Of a DNA stretch of 64,000 nucleotides, positions 9,046 through 21,860 are shown in pieces (the first letter of the stretch is position 1; each line of letters begins with the position of its first letter). The DNA lies in assembly GCA_001464965.1 (NCBI GenBank), contig LNEJ01000025.1, positions 1 through 64,000 of the forward strand. The letters run 5' to 3'. The notes beneath the pieces are model-generated. The model ran no database searches. It worked only from the letters and a program-made list of their open reading frames with translations, and was not told where the DNA came from. A program made the position numbers and the translations under genes. The DNA comes from Gammaproteobacteria bacterium Ga0074134. GTDB taxonomy: Bacteria; Pseudomonadota; Gammaproteobacteria; Ga0077554; Ga007554.

Positions 9046-9489
9046 ATGACCCGCATCGACTTCTATATCCTCCCCGACGCGCAGGTGCAAAGCAGACCGT
9101 TGCTCGCCTGCCGCCTGGCGGACAAGGCCTACCGGCTGGGCCATCGCGTTTATATCCACACTGAATCTCAGGAGCAGGCCGCCTACATGGATGATTTGCT
9201 GTGGACATTCAGCCAGGGCAGTTTTCTGCCTCATGCGCGGGTGGAAGCAACCGGTGAACCACCGCCGATCTTGATCGGCCATGACGCCGATCCGTTGGCC
9301 GGCACGGATGTGTTAATCAATCTGGCGGGCAGCGTACCGCCATTTTTCAGCCGTTTCGAGCGTGTCGCGGAAATTGTCGATCAAAGCGATGCGCAAAAAC
9401 AGGTGGCGCGAGAACGTTACCTCTTTTATCGTGATCGCGGTTATGCTTTGCAGTCGCATAACGTTCCAGCACCAGGCATTGAGACATGA
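9046..9489 (+). CDS. holC: DNA polymerase III chi subunit HolC
   Basis: Clamp-loader accessory subunit that binds psi and the C-terminus of single-stranded-DNA-binding protein. 147 residues starting MTRIDFYIL, with the typical [16 protein letters not shown] and DVLINLAG stretches. It sits between pepA and valS as in many gammaproteobacteria. The stop overlaps the next frame (ATGA at 9486), so translation is probably coupled. The region before the ATG is the end of a repeat element and shows only a weak ribosome site (AGGCTCTGAAA). Confidence 0.93.
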   Translation: MTRIDFYILPDAQVQSRPLLACRLADKAYRLGHRVYIHTESQEQAAYMDDLLWTFSQGSFLPHARVEATGEPPPILIGHDADPLAGTDVLINLAGSVPPFFSRFERVAEIVDQSDAQKQVARERYLFYRDRGYALQSHNVPAPGIET

Positions 9490-9863
9490 CAGAAAACGCC
9501 AAACTTGATGACGATCTTCCGCTACTTGAAGATGTGGTCATTCCTGGCCAGATACTCGTCAGCCCATCTCCAGCGCCCGTTCTCTCGCCCGCTTTGCTTG
9601 ATGAACTGACGATGGATTTGCAGCGCGAGCTTGCCTGGCAGATCGAGGAATCGCTGGACAGTGCCGTCCGCGCCACCCTGCCGCAGGTCACTGCGACGCT
9701 GAAAGAAAGCCTCCGCGCCCATCTCAACGTGCGCGTGCCAGAGATTATCGAGGCGACGCTCAACAAAAGGAATCAGCTGTCAGGGGTCAGCGCACAGCAA
9801 CCGCACGCTCCCGAAAATCAAGATTTCAAAACCCAACACTCAATACAACCACAGAAAGACGGC
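9486..9863 (+). CDS. Small acidic helical module, in frame with and directly upstream of valS
   Basis: 126 codons between holC and the canonical ValS start, with no stop codon before valS. It has an acidic Pro-rich head ([15 protein letters not shown]), a long amphipathic helical stretch (about residues 38-95, including [19 protein letters not shown]) and a polar Gln-rich linker. A separate small protein of unknown function commonly lies between holC and valS in this group. Here it is either that protein with its stop lost, so that it is read into ValS as a 1070-residue fusion, or a decoy frame ahead of an internal start. The ATGA overlap with holC supports its translation. Confidence 0.6.
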
Positions 9864-12698
<2,835 letters not shown>

Positions 12699-12730
12699 AT
12701 TAGGGGGCAGTCAAGATAAGATGACTAGCC

Positions 12731-12875
12731 GTTAGAACCCGCTCAAGATCTCACTTGTATAGGGACGAACTCAAAACGCTCACATACTCCGTGTATGTTG
12801 CGCTTTTTCGTTCGCCCCTTTATTACCGGGGCCTTGCACTGCACCCCTTGATCGAGATCTTGAACAGGTTCTTAG
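12731..12875. repeat. MITE-like element, family D
   Basis: About 145 bp bounded by imperfect 22-bp inverted repeats (12731-12752 and 12854-12875, 18 of 22 pairs matching; core CTCAAGATCTC / GAGATCTTGA). No coding potential. It lies between valS and a small secreted-protein gene and may supply a transcript-end hairpin. Confidence 0.7.
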
Positions 12876-12921
12876 AGACTACATGTACTTTCAGAGAAAA
12901 TTTTAAAGGGGAAGAAAATTC

Positions 12922-13305
12922 ATGAAAAAACTAATCGCAATCGCTCTTTTCCTAGCCGCCACCGCTTCCGGCAGCCTATCCGGACAGGCGCTGGCAGCCA
13001 ATAACCCTATAGCCAACCCCAACGTTATCAACCTCAACTCACAAGCGTGGCTGGGTAATTTCAAGCTGGATCAAAAACAGTTAACCTCGGTAAAAGCCGC
13101 CGTGGAAAGGGCGCTCGATGCACCTATCGACGTGGAACAGCAGTGCGGCGAAGAGACGGGCCTTTGTGTAGTCCGCTCTGCGCGCGAGTGGATTTATGAG
13201 GGCGTCAAATACCGGAAGATTGTCATTCATCTCCACACCATAGGAGATGCTGCTGGCGCAGCTCGTCAAATCGACGGCAAATGGACCGAAATCACCATCA
13301 AATAA
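12922..13305 (+). CDS. Small secreted protein, unknown function
   Basis: 127 residues with a clear signal peptide (MKKLIAIALFLAATASG, cleavage probably after ALA near residue 30). The mature part has two cysteines (QQCGEETGLCVV) that may pair. A strong AAAGGGG site lies before the ATG. No family recognised. Convergent with prfC; the stop codons are almost adjacent. Confidence 0.75.
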   Translation: MKKLIAIALFLAATASGSLSGQALAANNPIANPNVINLNSQAWLGNFKLDQKQLTSVKAAVERALDAPIDVEQQCGEETGLCVVRSAREWIYEGVKYRKIVIHLHTIGDAAGAARQIDGKWTEITIK

Positions 13306-13306
13306 A

Positions 13307-14887
13307 TCAATGTTCCCGCGTTGCCCGGAACTCGATGTCCGGCCAACGCTCCTTGGTCAGCTCCAGATTGACGCGGGTGGGGGCGATATAGGTCAGGTCA
13401 CCCGCGCCGTCCAGGGCCAGGTTGTCGCGCGCTTTGGCACGAAATTCTTCGAGCTTTTTGGGGTCATCGCAACTGATCCAGCGCGCGGTGGCCACCTGCA
13501 CGTTTTCGAAGCTGCATTCCACGCCGTATTCATGCTTCAGGCGGTAAGCCACCACATCAAATTGCAACACGCCAACGGCACCCAGAATCAGGTCGTTGCT
13601 ATTAAGGGGGCGGAACAATTGCGTCGCCCCCTCTTCACAAAGCTGGAGCAGCCCCTTTTGCAGGGCCTTCATGCGCAATGGGTCGCGTAGCCGGGCACGG
13701 CGAAACAGTTCTGGGGCAAAATGAGGGATGCCGGTAAACTTGAGATCCTCGCCCTGGGTAAAAGTGTCACCGATCTGGATGGTGCCATGATTGTGCAGGC
13801 CGATAATGTCACCGGGATAAGCATCCTCGACATGCTCACGCTCGCGTGCCATGAAGGTAATGGCATTGGAAATCTGCACATCGCGGCCAATGCGCACCTG
13901 GCGCATTTTCATGCCCGTGGTAAAACTGCCCGAGCATACGCGCATGAAGGCGATGCGGTCGCGGTGCTGCGGGTCCATATTGGCCTGTATTTTGAATACG
14001 AAGCCACTGAATTTTTCCTCCAGCGGTGACACCTCACGCGTCGTCGTTTCACGCGGCAGCGGCGGCGGCGCATACTCAACAAAGGCATCCAGCAGTTCCT
14101 TGACACCAAAGTTATTGATCGCGGAACCAAAGAACACCGGGGTCAGCCTGCCTTCCAGGAAAGCCTGTTTATCAAAGGTATTGCTCGCGCCACGCACCAG
14201 TTCAATTTCGTCGCGGAACTCGCCCGCCAGACTCCCAAGCAGATCATCCAGGCGCGGATTGTCCAGCCCCTCGATCACCTCGCCCTCTTTGATCTTGCCG
14301 CCATGAGTGGCGCTGAACAGGTGCACGCAATCGTGGTACAGATCAAACACGCCCTTAAAACCCTTGCCCATGCCGATCGGCCAGGTAATGGGCGCGCAGC
14401 GGATCTTCAACACCTCTTCCACCTCGTCGAGCAGATCAATGGGGGGGCGGCCTTCGCGGTCGAGCTTGTTGATGAAGGTGATGATCGGCGTATCACGCAA
14501 GCGGCACACCTCTATCAGTTTGATGGTGCGCTCTTCAACACCCTTGGCGCTATCGATCACCATCAGCGCGGAATCCACCGCCGTCAGGGTGCGGTAGGTA
14601 TCCTCGGAGAAATCCTCATGCCCAGGCGTATCGAGCAGATTGATGATCGCGTCCCGGTAGGGGAACTGCATCACTGATGACGTCACCGAGATGCCGCGCT
14701 GCTTCTCCAATTCCATCCAGTCGGAGGTGGCATGGCGCGCGGCCTTGCGGCCTTTCACCGTACCGGCGAGCTGGATCGCGCCGCCAAATAACAGCAGTTT
14801 CTCGGTGAGCGTAGTCTTACCCGCATCGGGGTGAGAAATAATGGCGAAGGTGCGGCGGCGCGCCGCCTCTTGGGCAATGATAGACAT
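13307..14887 (-). CDS. prfC: Peptide chain release factor 3
   Basis: Translational GTPase that recycles RF1/RF2 from the ribosome after termination. The ATG at 14887 ([17 protein letters not shown]) is preferred to the upstream in-frame start because it matches known RF3 N-termini. G1 is [10 protein letters not shown]3 [14 protein letters not shown]4 NKLDREGR. 526 residues, normal length. Monocistronic; the gap upstream is full of repeats. Confidence 0.96.
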   Translation of the reverse strand: MSIIAQEAARRRTFAIISHPDAGKTTLTEKLLLFGGAIQLAGTVKGRKAARHATSDWMELEKQRGISVTSSVMQFPYRDAIINLLDTPGHEDFSEDTYRTLTAVDSALMVIDSAKGVEERTIKLIEVCRLRDTPIITFINKLDREGRPPIDLLDEVEEVLKIRCAPITWPIGMGKGFKGVFDLYHDCVHLFSATHGGKIKEGEVIEGLDNPRLDDLLGSLAGEFRDEIELVRGASNTFDKQAFLEGRLTPVFFGSAINNFGVKELLDAFVEYAPPPLPRETTTREVSPLEEKFSGFVFKIQANMDPQHRDRIAFMRVCSGSFTTGMKMRQVRIGRDVQISNAITFMAREREHVEDAYPGDIIGLHNHGTIQIGDTFTQGEDLKFTGIPHFAPELFRRARLRDPLRMKALQKGLLQLCEEGATQLFRPLNSNDLILGAVGVLQFDVVAYRLKHEYGVECSFENVQVATARWISCDDPKKLEEFRAKARDNLALDGAGDLTYIAPTRVNLELTKERWPDIEFRATREH

Positions 14888-15060
14888 CTTGTAAGAACCG
14901 GCTTGACTGGGCTGACAGGTGCGGAATGCTGGCAATGAAAAAACAATAAGGGCTGAGATCTATAGCAACCCTTTGATTTTACGGCAAACGCCGCTCGGAG
15001 TCGAACCGAAGGCCAAGGGATTTTAATTCTATTTCTATTTCAAAACGCCAGTAATTACGT

Positions 15061-15107
15061 AGGGTGCGTCCCACGCACCAATGATTGTGGTGCGTGGGAC
15101 GCACCCT
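15061..15107. repeat. GTAGGGTGCG palindromic repeat, long copy
   Basis: Perfect 20-bp arms (AGGGTGCGTCCCACGCACCA and its complement) around ATGATTG. Same family as 3397, 16689 and 18904. Confidence 0.9.
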
Positions 15108-15367
15108 GCGGTTTCACTCTATTGATTTAGAAATGGAAATAAGAGCCTAGGCCGGGTTAACAACATAAAAATTATATCACAACATTTCACCATACACCCC
15201 TATGTGATGTCATGCCGCCGGCATTTCGTGCGTGCTCCCGGTTCATCCCTCATGAAATTATCCATAAGTTTTTTCTAATATACCCCTAAAGCTCCTGTTC
15301 CACCCTGCCGATACTTCATTTGAGGAGGAACACTTAAAGTTTAAAGACCGCCACGCAGACCCTTTAT

Positions 15368-15520
15368 AAGGAAGCTCTGAATAATTCCATCCTGGAATTC
15401 TCAGAGCACGAAAAGCATAGTGTGATTTTTACTTTTCTGCATTTTTCAATCACTTGACATGATTGCAAAATGCCGACACATCCGTGTACCGAGGAACCTC
15501 TGATTAAATCAGAGGTTCCT
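15368..15520. repeat. MITE-like element, family G, copy 1
   Basis: 153-bp element starting AAGGAAGCTCTGAATAA and ending in a perfect 29-bp palindrome (AGGAACCTCTGATT-A-AATCAGAGGTTCCT, 15492-15520). The two ends are imperfect inverted repeats of each other. An internal hairpin AATTCCA-TCC-TGGAATT follows the left end. Other copies: 25385-25512 (right end decayed) and 62664-62752 (opposite orientation, shorter). Confidence 0.85.
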
Positions 15521-15587
15521 CAAAACCCATCAGCTACATATTGACGCCAACGGAAAGGCCGCTGTCATTGCCATGTGAGGTTGCGTT

Positions 15588-16655
15588 ATGACCAAATCGA
15601 TACACCTGTTTGGCACACTGAGCGTCTGCTTATATCTGGCCGTCAGCACACCCGCCCTTGCCGTCGAGCCATTCGTTCTGAATTGGCAGCAGCAAAAAGG
15701 CAGTCTGACTGGTCAGGCCGACTTTAGGTGCAACATGGGCGTTGCCGATGCGGGACAGGGGTGCAGTACGACCGGGAGTAGCGGCTTTGGCAATTACAGC
15801 GACCCTGACAAGACACCCTTCCTTCAAGAGATCGTCACGGGCGCTGATGGGAAAAGCTATTATCACATCATCATGGGCAGCGTCGACAGCAGTGGAAATC
15901 CGATCGTGCCGAGCGCCGCGACTCAGTCCACCATCCCCTTCGCCCAGGAGGTATACATCGCACGGCAATCCGGTTTCAGCGCAAATTGTGTTGCGGAAAA
16001 CTGCTCGTTCAGCGGTGGCGATATCAACGGCTTCACGGGCGGCGGCAATGGTTTTGATCCGCTCAAAAACAACATGACCTCCGCCAGCACAGGCAACCGT
16101 ACTGGATTTCCTACCAGAGTGCTTATGAAAGATATCCTGAACGACGGCCAGATATCGCAGGTGTTTCTGAAAGACACCTTGGCCGACAAGCCGACGATTA
16201 CACAGACCATCACCTCGAAAGACGCGGGCGGCATAACCAACATGACAGCCCAATTTTCGATCGATATGAGCAATAGCAAGTATAACGATAATACCAAGGC
16301 CGGTTTGATAACCAATAAACTTACCTTCGCCGGTGCCAATGCCAATATTCCTGGAAATTTCGACACCAATGGGCCAGATAATAGCTTTGTGACAGCCAAC
16401 ACACAAATAGGTAAAACCAATGTCACTGGCGGGCGCTATACCTTTGTCGAGGGATCGGCAGGAGACAGCGATACTTTTGGGCAAGGAACCTATACTTATG
16501 TAACCGGGGACGATGCGGCCGCCAACCTGGACTGGAATGCCTTCCGCAATGAGGCAGAGAACCCTCTGCGGTACGGCACTTCAACAACAACGCGCAACAG
16601 ATCTGGAGACATCTGCAAATCCAGCACCATCGGCTCGGTGCCTACGGGATGCTAA
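15588..16655 (+). CDS. Secreted protein of unknown function
   Basis: 355 residues with a signal peptide (LFGTLSVCLYLAVSTPALA, cleavage near residue 25). The mature protein is Gly/Ser/Thr/Asn-rich, low in charge and probably beta-rich, with spaced Cys pairs (RCNMG..GCSTT, NCVAENCSF, and DICKSS..PTGC at the end) that suggest disulfides. No family recognised. The gene is isolated between a MITE-like element and a GTAGGGTGCG repeat. No strong Shine-Dalgarno is visible (GTGAGGTTGCGTT before the ATG). Confidence 0.7.
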   Translation: MTKSIHLFGTLSVCLYLAVSTPALAVEPFVLNWQQQKGSLTGQADFRCNMGVADAGQGCSTTGSSGFGNYSDPDKTPFLQEIVTGADGKSYYHIIMGSVDSSGNPIVPSAATQSTIPFAQEVYIARQSGFSANCVAENCSFSGGDINGFTGGGNGFDPLKNNMTSASTGNRTGFPTRVLMKDILNDGQISQVFLKDTLADKPTITQTITSKDAGGITNMTAQFSIDMSNSKYNDNTKAGLITNKLTFAGANANIPGNFDTNGPDNSFVTANTQIGKTNVTGGRYTFVEGSAGDSDTFGQGTYTYVTGDDAAANLDWNAFRNEAENPLRYGTSTTTRNRSGDICKSSTIGSVPTGC

Positions 16656-16688
16656 CCCGCAGGCAGTAATTCTACAGCAGAGTATCGC

Positions 16689-16735
16689 AGGGTGCGTCCC
16701 ACGCACCATAATCATTGGTGCGCAAGGCGCACCCT
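16689..16735. repeat. GTAGGGTGCG palindromic repeat, degenerate long copy
   Basis: Arms AGGGTGCGTCCCACGCACCA and TTGGTGCGCAAGGCGCACCCT pair imperfectly around TAATCAT. It sits between the secreted orphan and metG. A TATAAT hexamer at 16779-16784, without a good -35, may serve metG downstream. Confidence 0.8.
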
Positions 16736-16816
16736 ACCTATACATCCCCCCGAACCCCACAATCCCCGGCGATCAGGTTATAATTTCACTCTGATCACTA
16801 ATCAATAGCTATAAAA

Positions 16817-18868
16817 ATGCCTACGACACCACGCAAGATCCTCGTCACCAGCGCTTTGCCCTACGCCAACGGGCCGATCCATCTCGGCCATCTGGTGGAA
16901 TATATCCAGACCGATATCTGGGTACGCTTTCAAAAAATGCAGGGCAACCAGTGTATTTATGTGTGTGCCGATGATGCCCACGGCACGCCGATCATGCTGC
17001 GTGCCCAGCAGGAGGGCATTGCACCGGAGGCACTGATCGAACGCATTGGCCAGGAGCACCGCGCGGATTTTGCGGGCTTCGGCATCGGGTTTGACAATTA
17101 TTACTCAACACACTCGCCAGAAAACCAATCTTTCGCAGGGCTGATCTACCAGCGTCTGCGCGAGGCGGGCCATATCTCCACGCGCACCATCACCCAGGCC
17201 TTTGACCCGGTCAAGAACATGTTTCTGCCGGACCGCTTTATCCGTGGCGAGTGTCCGCGCTGTGCGGCCAAGGATCAGTACGGCGACAGTTGCGAGGTGT
17301 GCGGCGCGACGTATTCTCCGACGGATCTGAAAAACCCGGTCTCTGCACTTTCCGGCGCGACGCCGGTTGAGAAAGAATCCGAGCACTATTTCTTCAAGCT
17401 GAGCGATTTTGAGCCGATGTTGCGCAACTGGACACGCGGTGGCGCACTGCAACCTGAAATTGCCAACAAACTCGATGAATGGTTCGAAACGGGTTTGCAG
17501 GATTGGGACATCTCGCGTGACGCGCCCTACTTCGGTTTCGAGATCCCAGATGCACCTGGAAAATACTTTTACGTATGGCTGGATGCGCCGATCGGCTACA
17601 TGGCGAGTTTCAAGAACCTGTGCGACCGGGAAAACCATAGTTTTGACGACTACTGGGAGCGGGACAGCGAGGCAGAACTGTATCACTTCATCGGCAAGGA
17701 TATCGTCTACTTCCACTCCCTGTTCTGGCCCGCCATGCTGGAGGGCGCCGGTTTCCGCAAGCCCACGGCAATCTTCGCGCACGGTTTTCTTACCATCAAC
17801 GGCCAGAAGATGTCCAAATCGCGCGGCACGTTCATCAAGGCGCGCACCTATCTGGATCATCTCGATCCCGAGTATCTGCGCTATTACTTCGCGAGCCGGA
17901 TCAGCAACCGCGTAGAGGATATCGACCTCCAATTCGATGACTTCGTGCAGCGTGTCAATGCCGACCTCGTAGGCAAGGTAGTGAATATCGCCAGCCGCTG
18001 CGCGGGGTTCATCACCAAGCGCTTCAATGGCCGCCTGTCGGCCTACTGTAGCGAAGGCGGTTTATATGAGGTGTTTTCGGGCGCAGGCAAGAATATCGGT
18101 GAACTTTACGAGGCACGCGAATACAGCCGGGCCGTACGCGAGATCATGGCGCTGGCGGACCGCGCCAACCAGTATATCGACGAAAAACAGCCGTGGGTGA
18201 TCGCCAAGCAGCCCGAGCGCGAGACTGAACTGCAGAATGTGTGCAGTGTTGGCATCAACCTGTTCCGGGTGCTGATGATCTACTTGAAACCTATTTTGCC
18301 TGAGATGGCGGCCAAGGTTGAGGCATTCCTGGATATTCCTGAACTCGCATGGAAAGACCTCCACACTCCGCTAACAGGCCACCCTATCAACACCTTTATC
18401 CCGCTTATGACGCGTGTGGAGAAAGATAAAATCGACGCCATGCTGGCCAGCGAAAAACCAGCGGAACCCGTTGCCGCAAGCGCGATCCAAACACAGAAGA
18501 GCGCGGAACGGGCTGGTGCGCTGGCGAGTGATCCGGTCAACGCGACGATCAATTTTGAGGACTTCGCCAAGATCGACCTGCGCATAGCACGCATCGTCAG
18601 TGCCGAACACGTAGAGGGCGCGGAAAAGCTGCTCAAACTGACACTGGATCTGGGCGGTGAGACACGCACCGTGTTTGCGGGCATCAAATCAGCTTATGTT
18701 CCCGAAAACCTGGCAGGGAGGTTGACGGTGATGGCCGCCAACCTCGCGCCACGCAAGATGAAGTTCGGTGTCTCCGAAGGCATGGTGCTGGCAGCCGGGC
18801 CGGGCGGAAAAGACATCTTTCTGCTCTCGCCCGATGAGGGCGCACAGCCGGGAATGCGGGTGAAATAG
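16817..18868 (+). CDS. metG: Methionyl-tRNA synthetase
   Basis: Charges elongator and initiator tRNA-Met. HIGH motif [10 protein letters not shown] near residue 20; two CxxC knuckles CPRC and CEVC near residues 145-161 for zinc; KMSKSRGT near residue 335; and a C-terminal tRNA-binding domain (about 575-683) beginning [13 protein letters not shown], as in the long dimeric form. 683 residues, normal. No clear Shine-Dalgarno before the ATG. Confidence 0.97.
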   Translation: MPTTPRKILVTSALPYANGPIHLGHLVEYIQTDIWVRFQKMQGNQCIYVCADDAHGTPIMLRAQQEGIAPEALIERIGQEHRADFAGFGIGFDNYYSTHSPENQSFAGLIYQRLREAGHISTRTITQAFDPVKNMFLPDRFIRGECPRCAAKDQYGDSCEVCGATYSPTDLKNPVSALSGATPVEKESEHYFFKLSDFEPMLRNWTRGGALQPEIANKLDEWFETGLQDWDISRDAPYFGFEIPDAPGKYFYVWLDAPIGYMASFKNLCDRENHSFDDYWERDSEAELYHFIGKDIVYFHSLFWPAMLEGAGFRKPTAIFAHGFLTINGQKMSKSRGTFIKARTYLDHLDPEYLRYYFASRISNRVEDIDLQFDDFVQRVNADLVGKVVNIASRCAGFITKRFNGRLSAYCSEGGLYEVFSGAGKNIGELYEAREYSRAVREIMALADRANQYIDEKQPWVIAKQPERETELQNVCSVGINLFRVLMIYLKPILPEMAAKVEAFLDIPELAWKDLHTPLTGHPINTFIPLMTRVEKDKIDAMLASEKPAEPVAASAIQTQKSAERAGALASDPVNATINFEDFAKIDLRIARIVSAEHVEGAEKLLKLTLDLGGETRTVFAGIKSAYVPENLAGRLTVMAANLAPRKMKFGVSEGMVLAAGPGGKDIFLLSPDEGAQPGMRVK

Positions 18869-18903
18869 ACCTAAAACCAATGCTTAAACTTACAGGCATC
18901 ACA

Positions 18904-18965
18904 GTAGGGTGCGCCGTGCGCACCATGGCCCGACAAATAAATTTGGTGCGCACGGCGCACCCTAC
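18904..18965. repeat. GTAGGGTGCG palindromic repeat, long copy
   Basis: Outer arms GTAGGGTGCGCCGTGCGCAC and GTGCGCACGGCGCACCCTAC are perfectly complementary, with a 22-bp loop. It lies 35 bp after metG and 23 bp before rsxA, so it may end the metG transcript or lie in the rsx leader. Confidence 0.9.
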
Positions 18966-18988
18966 ATGGTATTAGCCGAGCAGATACT

Positions 18989-19570
18989 ATGACAGAATAC
19001 CTGCCCATCCTTGTCAGCACCGTGCTGGTAAACAATTTCGTGCTGGTGAAATTTCTCGGCCTGTGCCCGTTCATGGGTGTGTCAAAGAAACTGGAAACTG
19101 CCACGGGCATGGGGCTGGCCACCACGTTCGTGCTCACGCTGTCCTCGATAAGCAGTTACCTGGTCAATGAATACCTGCTCGCGCCGCTGGGGCTGGAATA
19201 TCTGCGCACCATCGCCTTCATCATGGTGATCGCGGCGGTGGTGCAGTTCACCGAGATGGTGGTTCACAAGACCAGCCCGGTGCTGTATCAGCTGCTGGGT
19301 ATCTTTCTGCCGCTGATCACGGTCAACTGCGTGGTATTGGGTGTGGCGCTGCTCAACGTGCAGGAGCAGCATGGTTTTCTCCAGTCCGCGCTGTACGGCT
19401 TCGGCGGCGCTGTTGGCTCGTCCCTGGTGCTGATTATGTTCGCCGCGATGCGTGAACGCATCATCGTCGCCGACGTGCCTGTGGCCTTCAGGGGACCAGC
19501 GATTGCGCTGGTGACGGCGGGGCTGATGTCGATGGCATTCATGGGTTTTTCAGGCCTGGTTCGAGGATAG
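18989..19570 (+). CDS. rsxA: Electron transport complex subunit RsxA/RnfA
   Basis: Integral membrane subunit of the Rnf/Rsx complex, which moves electrons between NADH and ferredoxin coupled to ion transport and keeps SoxR reduced in enterics. 193 residues, six helices, with the conserved start [20 protein letters not shown] containing the ligand region for the membrane Fe-S centre. First gene of rsxABCDGE. Confidence 0.96.
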   Translation: MTEYLPILVSTVLVNNFVLVKFLGLCPFMGVSKKLETATGMGLATTFVLTLSSISSYLVNEYLLAPLGLEYLRTIAFIMVIAAVVQFTEMVVHKTSPVLYQLLGIFLPLITVNCVVLGVALLNVQEQHGFLQSALYGFGGAVGSSLVLIMFAAMRERIIVADVPVAFRGPAIALVTAGLMSMAFMGFSGLVRG

Positions 19571-19573
19571 CGG

Positions 19574-20143
19574 GTGTTCGTAGCAATCATTGCGTTAGGC
19601 GCCCTGGCGGCCGCGTTCGGCCTGATACTGGGCTATGCCGCGATCCGCTTCAAGGTCGAGGGCGACCCGCTTGCCGAGAAGATCAACGCCATCCTGCCCC
19701 AAACCCAGTGCGGCCAGTGTGGCTATCCAGGCTGCCGCCCCTATGCCGAGGCGATAGCCAGGGGCGAGGCGGACATCAATCAGTGCCCGCCCGGCGGTGA
19801 GGCCGGCGTCGTCAAGCTGGCCGATCTGCTGGGCCGCGACCCCAAGCCGCTGAGCGCGGAACACGGCCAGGTCAAACCCAAGATGGTGGCGGTTATTGAT
19901 GAGTCCATCTGCATCGGCTGCACACTGTGCATCCAGGCCTGCCCGGTGGATGCGATCCTTGGCGCGGCCAAGCAAATGCACACCATCATCGCCAAGGAGT
20001 GTACCGGCTGTGAGCTGTGTGTCGCACCCTGCCCCGTAAACTGCATTGAGATGGTGCCGCTCAAACCGGACATCGCGCACTGGACATGGACATTCCCCGA
20101 TGAGCAACCGCAACCGCCCGCTCTGAAAGGCGCACAGGGGTGA
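19574..20143 (+). CDS. rsxB: Electron transport complex ferredoxin subunit RsxB/RnfB
   Basis: Membrane-anchored ferredoxin of the complex. One N-terminal helix, a CGQCGYPGC [4Fe-4S] domain near residues 47-55, then two bacterial ferredoxin motifs ([12 protein letters not shown] and [12 protein letters not shown], about residues 113-155). The start is GTG with GAGG 7 nt upstream. Overlaps rsxC by 4 bp. Confidence 0.96.
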   Translation: MFVAIIALGALAAAFGLILGYAAIRFKVEGDPLAEKINAILPQTQCGQCGYPGCRPYAEAIARGEADINQCPPGGEAGVVKLADLLGRDPKPLSAEHGQVKPKMVAVIDESICIGCTLCIQACPVDAILGAAKQMHTIIAKECTGCELCVAPCPVNCIEMVPLKPDIAHWTWTFPDEQPQPPALKGAQG

Positions 20144-21675
20144 TCCGGCGCCTTTGGAAATTCAACGGCGGCGTCCATTTGCCAGCGCACAAAGAGGAAT
20201 CCGCCAGCCACCCGGTGCGGCGAGCCCCTCTGCCCAAGCGGTTGATCCTGCCGCTGCACCAGCATATCGGTGAATCCGCGGAGGCTGTCGTTAAAGCCGG
20301 CGATCGGGTGCTAAAGGGGCAAATGATTGCGCATGCCAAAGGTTTTGTCAGCGCGCCAGTACATGCCCCCAGCTCCGGCGTGGTGGTCGAGACCGGTGAC
20401 TTGCCTGTGCCCCATCCTTCGGGCCTGAGCGCTCCCTGCATCGTCATCGAAACCGACGGCGCGGATCAATGGACTCAACTTCAGACGCACGGCGATTACA
20501 CGCGGCTCGATCCCAGTGCGTTACGCAACATCATCCGCGAGGCGGGCATCGTAGGCTTGGGCGGCGCGGGTTTCCCCTCCTTCATCAAGCTCAACCCCGG
20601 CCCCGGCAAGGCGGTCAACACCCTTATCCTCAACGGCGTGGAGTGTGAACCCTATATCACCTGCGACGACATGTTGATGCGCGAACGTGCGCCGGACATC
20701 ATCGCTGGCCTGCGCATCATCCGCCACGCCCTGCGCGCGCGCGAGTGCATCGTCGCAATCGAGGACAACAAGCCCGGCGCCTACGCGGCGATGTGCGCCG
20801 CAGCGGCGGGGACGGATATCCATGTTGTGCAGGTGCCGACCATCTATCCGGCAGGCGGTGAAAAACAGTTGATCAAGGTGCTCACCGGCATGGAAGTGCC
20901 GGGCAACGGGCTGCCGATTCATATTGGCGTAGTGTGTCACAACGTAGGTACCGCCGCCGCCGTGTATCGCGCAGTGGAATATGGCGAGCCGCTGATTTCG
21001 CGTTATATGACGATCACCGGTGGCAATATTGCCCAGCCGCGCAATTTGGAGGTACTGATCGGCACACCGGTGAAGGATCTGCTCGACGAGTGCGGCTGGA
21101 ATCCTGCCACACTGGACCGTCTGCTCATGGGGGGGCCGATGATGGGCTTCGCGCTGCCTGGCGATGACGTGCCGGTGATCAAGACCACCAACTGCATCCT
21201 GGCCATGACTGCCGCCGACAGCCAGCCGCAGCGGCCGGTGATGCCGTGCATCCGCTGCGGAGCCTGCGCGGATGCCTGCCCGGTCAACCTGCTGCCGCAG
21301 CAACTCTACTGGCACGCCCACGCCAAGGATCTGGACAAGGTGCAGGAGTATAATCTGTTTGACTGTATCGAATGCGGCTGCTGTTCTTATGTGTGTCCGA
21401 GCAATATCCCGCTGGTGCATTATTACCGCTACGCCAAGACCGAAATTTGGGCCAAGGAGCGCGAAAAACAGAAGGCCGAGGCCGCCCGCCTGCGCTACGA
21501 GTTTCGCCTGCAACGCATCGAGCGCGAAAAGACTGAGCGCGCGGCAAAGCACACGCAGAAAAAGGAAGAACTGACCGCAGCGCCTGTAGACCCCTCCGGC
21601 ACCAAAAAGGCAGCCATCGTGGCGGCGATGGAGCGGGCGCAGGCAAAGCGCGAAGAAGTAAAAAGTGAAGAATGA
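20140..21675 (+). CDS. rsxC: Electron transport complex subunit RsxC/RnfC
   Basis: Peripheral NADH-oxidising, FMN- and Fe-S-binding subunit. It has a Complex I 51-kDa-like domain ([13 protein letters not shown] near residue 140) and two C-terminal ferredoxin motifs ([12 protein letters not shown] and [12 protein letters not shown]). 511 residues: the short form, with a modest charged Ala/Lys/Glu tail rather than the very long repeat tail of E. coli RsxC. Confidence 0.96.
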   Translation: MIRRLWKFNGGVHLPAHKEESASHPVRRAPLPKRLILPLHQHIGESAEAVVKAGDRVLKGQMIAHAKGFVSAPVHAPSSGVVVETGDLPVPHPSGLSAPCIVIETDGADQWTQLQTHGDYTRLDPSALRNIIREAGIVGLGGAGFPSFIKLNPGPGKAVNTLILNGVECEPYITCDDMLMRERAPDIIAGLRIIRHALRARECIVAIEDNKPGAYAAMCAAAAGTDIHVVQVPTIYPAGGEKQLIKVLTGMEVPGNGLPIHIGVVCHNVGTAAAVYRAVEYGEPLISRYMTITGGNIAQPRNLEVLIGTPVKDLLDECGWNPATLDRLLMGGPMMGFALPGDDVPVIKTTNCILAMTAADSQPQRPVMPCIRCGACADACPVNLLPQQLYWHAHAKDLDKVQEYNLFDCIECGCCSYVCPSNIPLVHYYRYAKTEIWAKEREKQKAEAARLRYEFRLQRIEREKTERAAKHTQKKEELTAAPVDPSGTKKAAIVAAMERAQAKREEVKSEE

Positions 21676-21728
21676 AAAAGAAAAGTCGCCTTATTCCAAA
21701 TTCTATTTCTATCGGACAATAAATATAT

Positions 21729-21840
21729 CCCCTCGCCCCGCTTGCGGGGAGAGGGGTGAGTGAGTAACGTGATAACTTTCAGTTTATTGCGATCGCCGAC
21801 CACCCTCTCCCCAACCTTCTCCCGCCTTGCGGGAGAAGGG
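21729..21840. repeat. REP-like double hairpin between rsxC and rsxD
   Basis: Two GC-rich hairpins, CCCCTC..GAGGGG (21729-21756) and CCTTCTCCCGC-CTT-GCGGGAGAAGG (21815-21839), arranged like a bacterial interspersed mosaic element. They occupy the only sizeable gap in the rsx operon (21676-21860) and may modulate mRNA stability. Confidence 0.75.
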
Positions 21841-21860
21841 GAAAATCGACCACTGGCACA

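Larger units (their letters stand above)
14888..15587. other. Repeat-rich intergenic region
   Basis: 700 bp without a convincing gene. It holds a 47-bp GTAGGGTGCG-type hairpin (15061-15107), a 153-bp MITE-like element (15368-15520) and AT-rich sequence that probably carries the prfC promoter (leftward). Nothing else recognisable was found between 15120 and 15365. Confidence 0.7.

Noticed and set aside
14960-15030. tRNA- or tmRNA-like 3' end (CGGAGTCGAACCGAAGG)
   Set aside because: A TTCGA-like piece only; no acceptor stem or cloverleaf could be built.
20521-21552. 343-codon antisense ORF in rsxC
   Set aside because: His/Gln/Arg-rich shadow caused by high third-position GC; rsxC is unambiguous.
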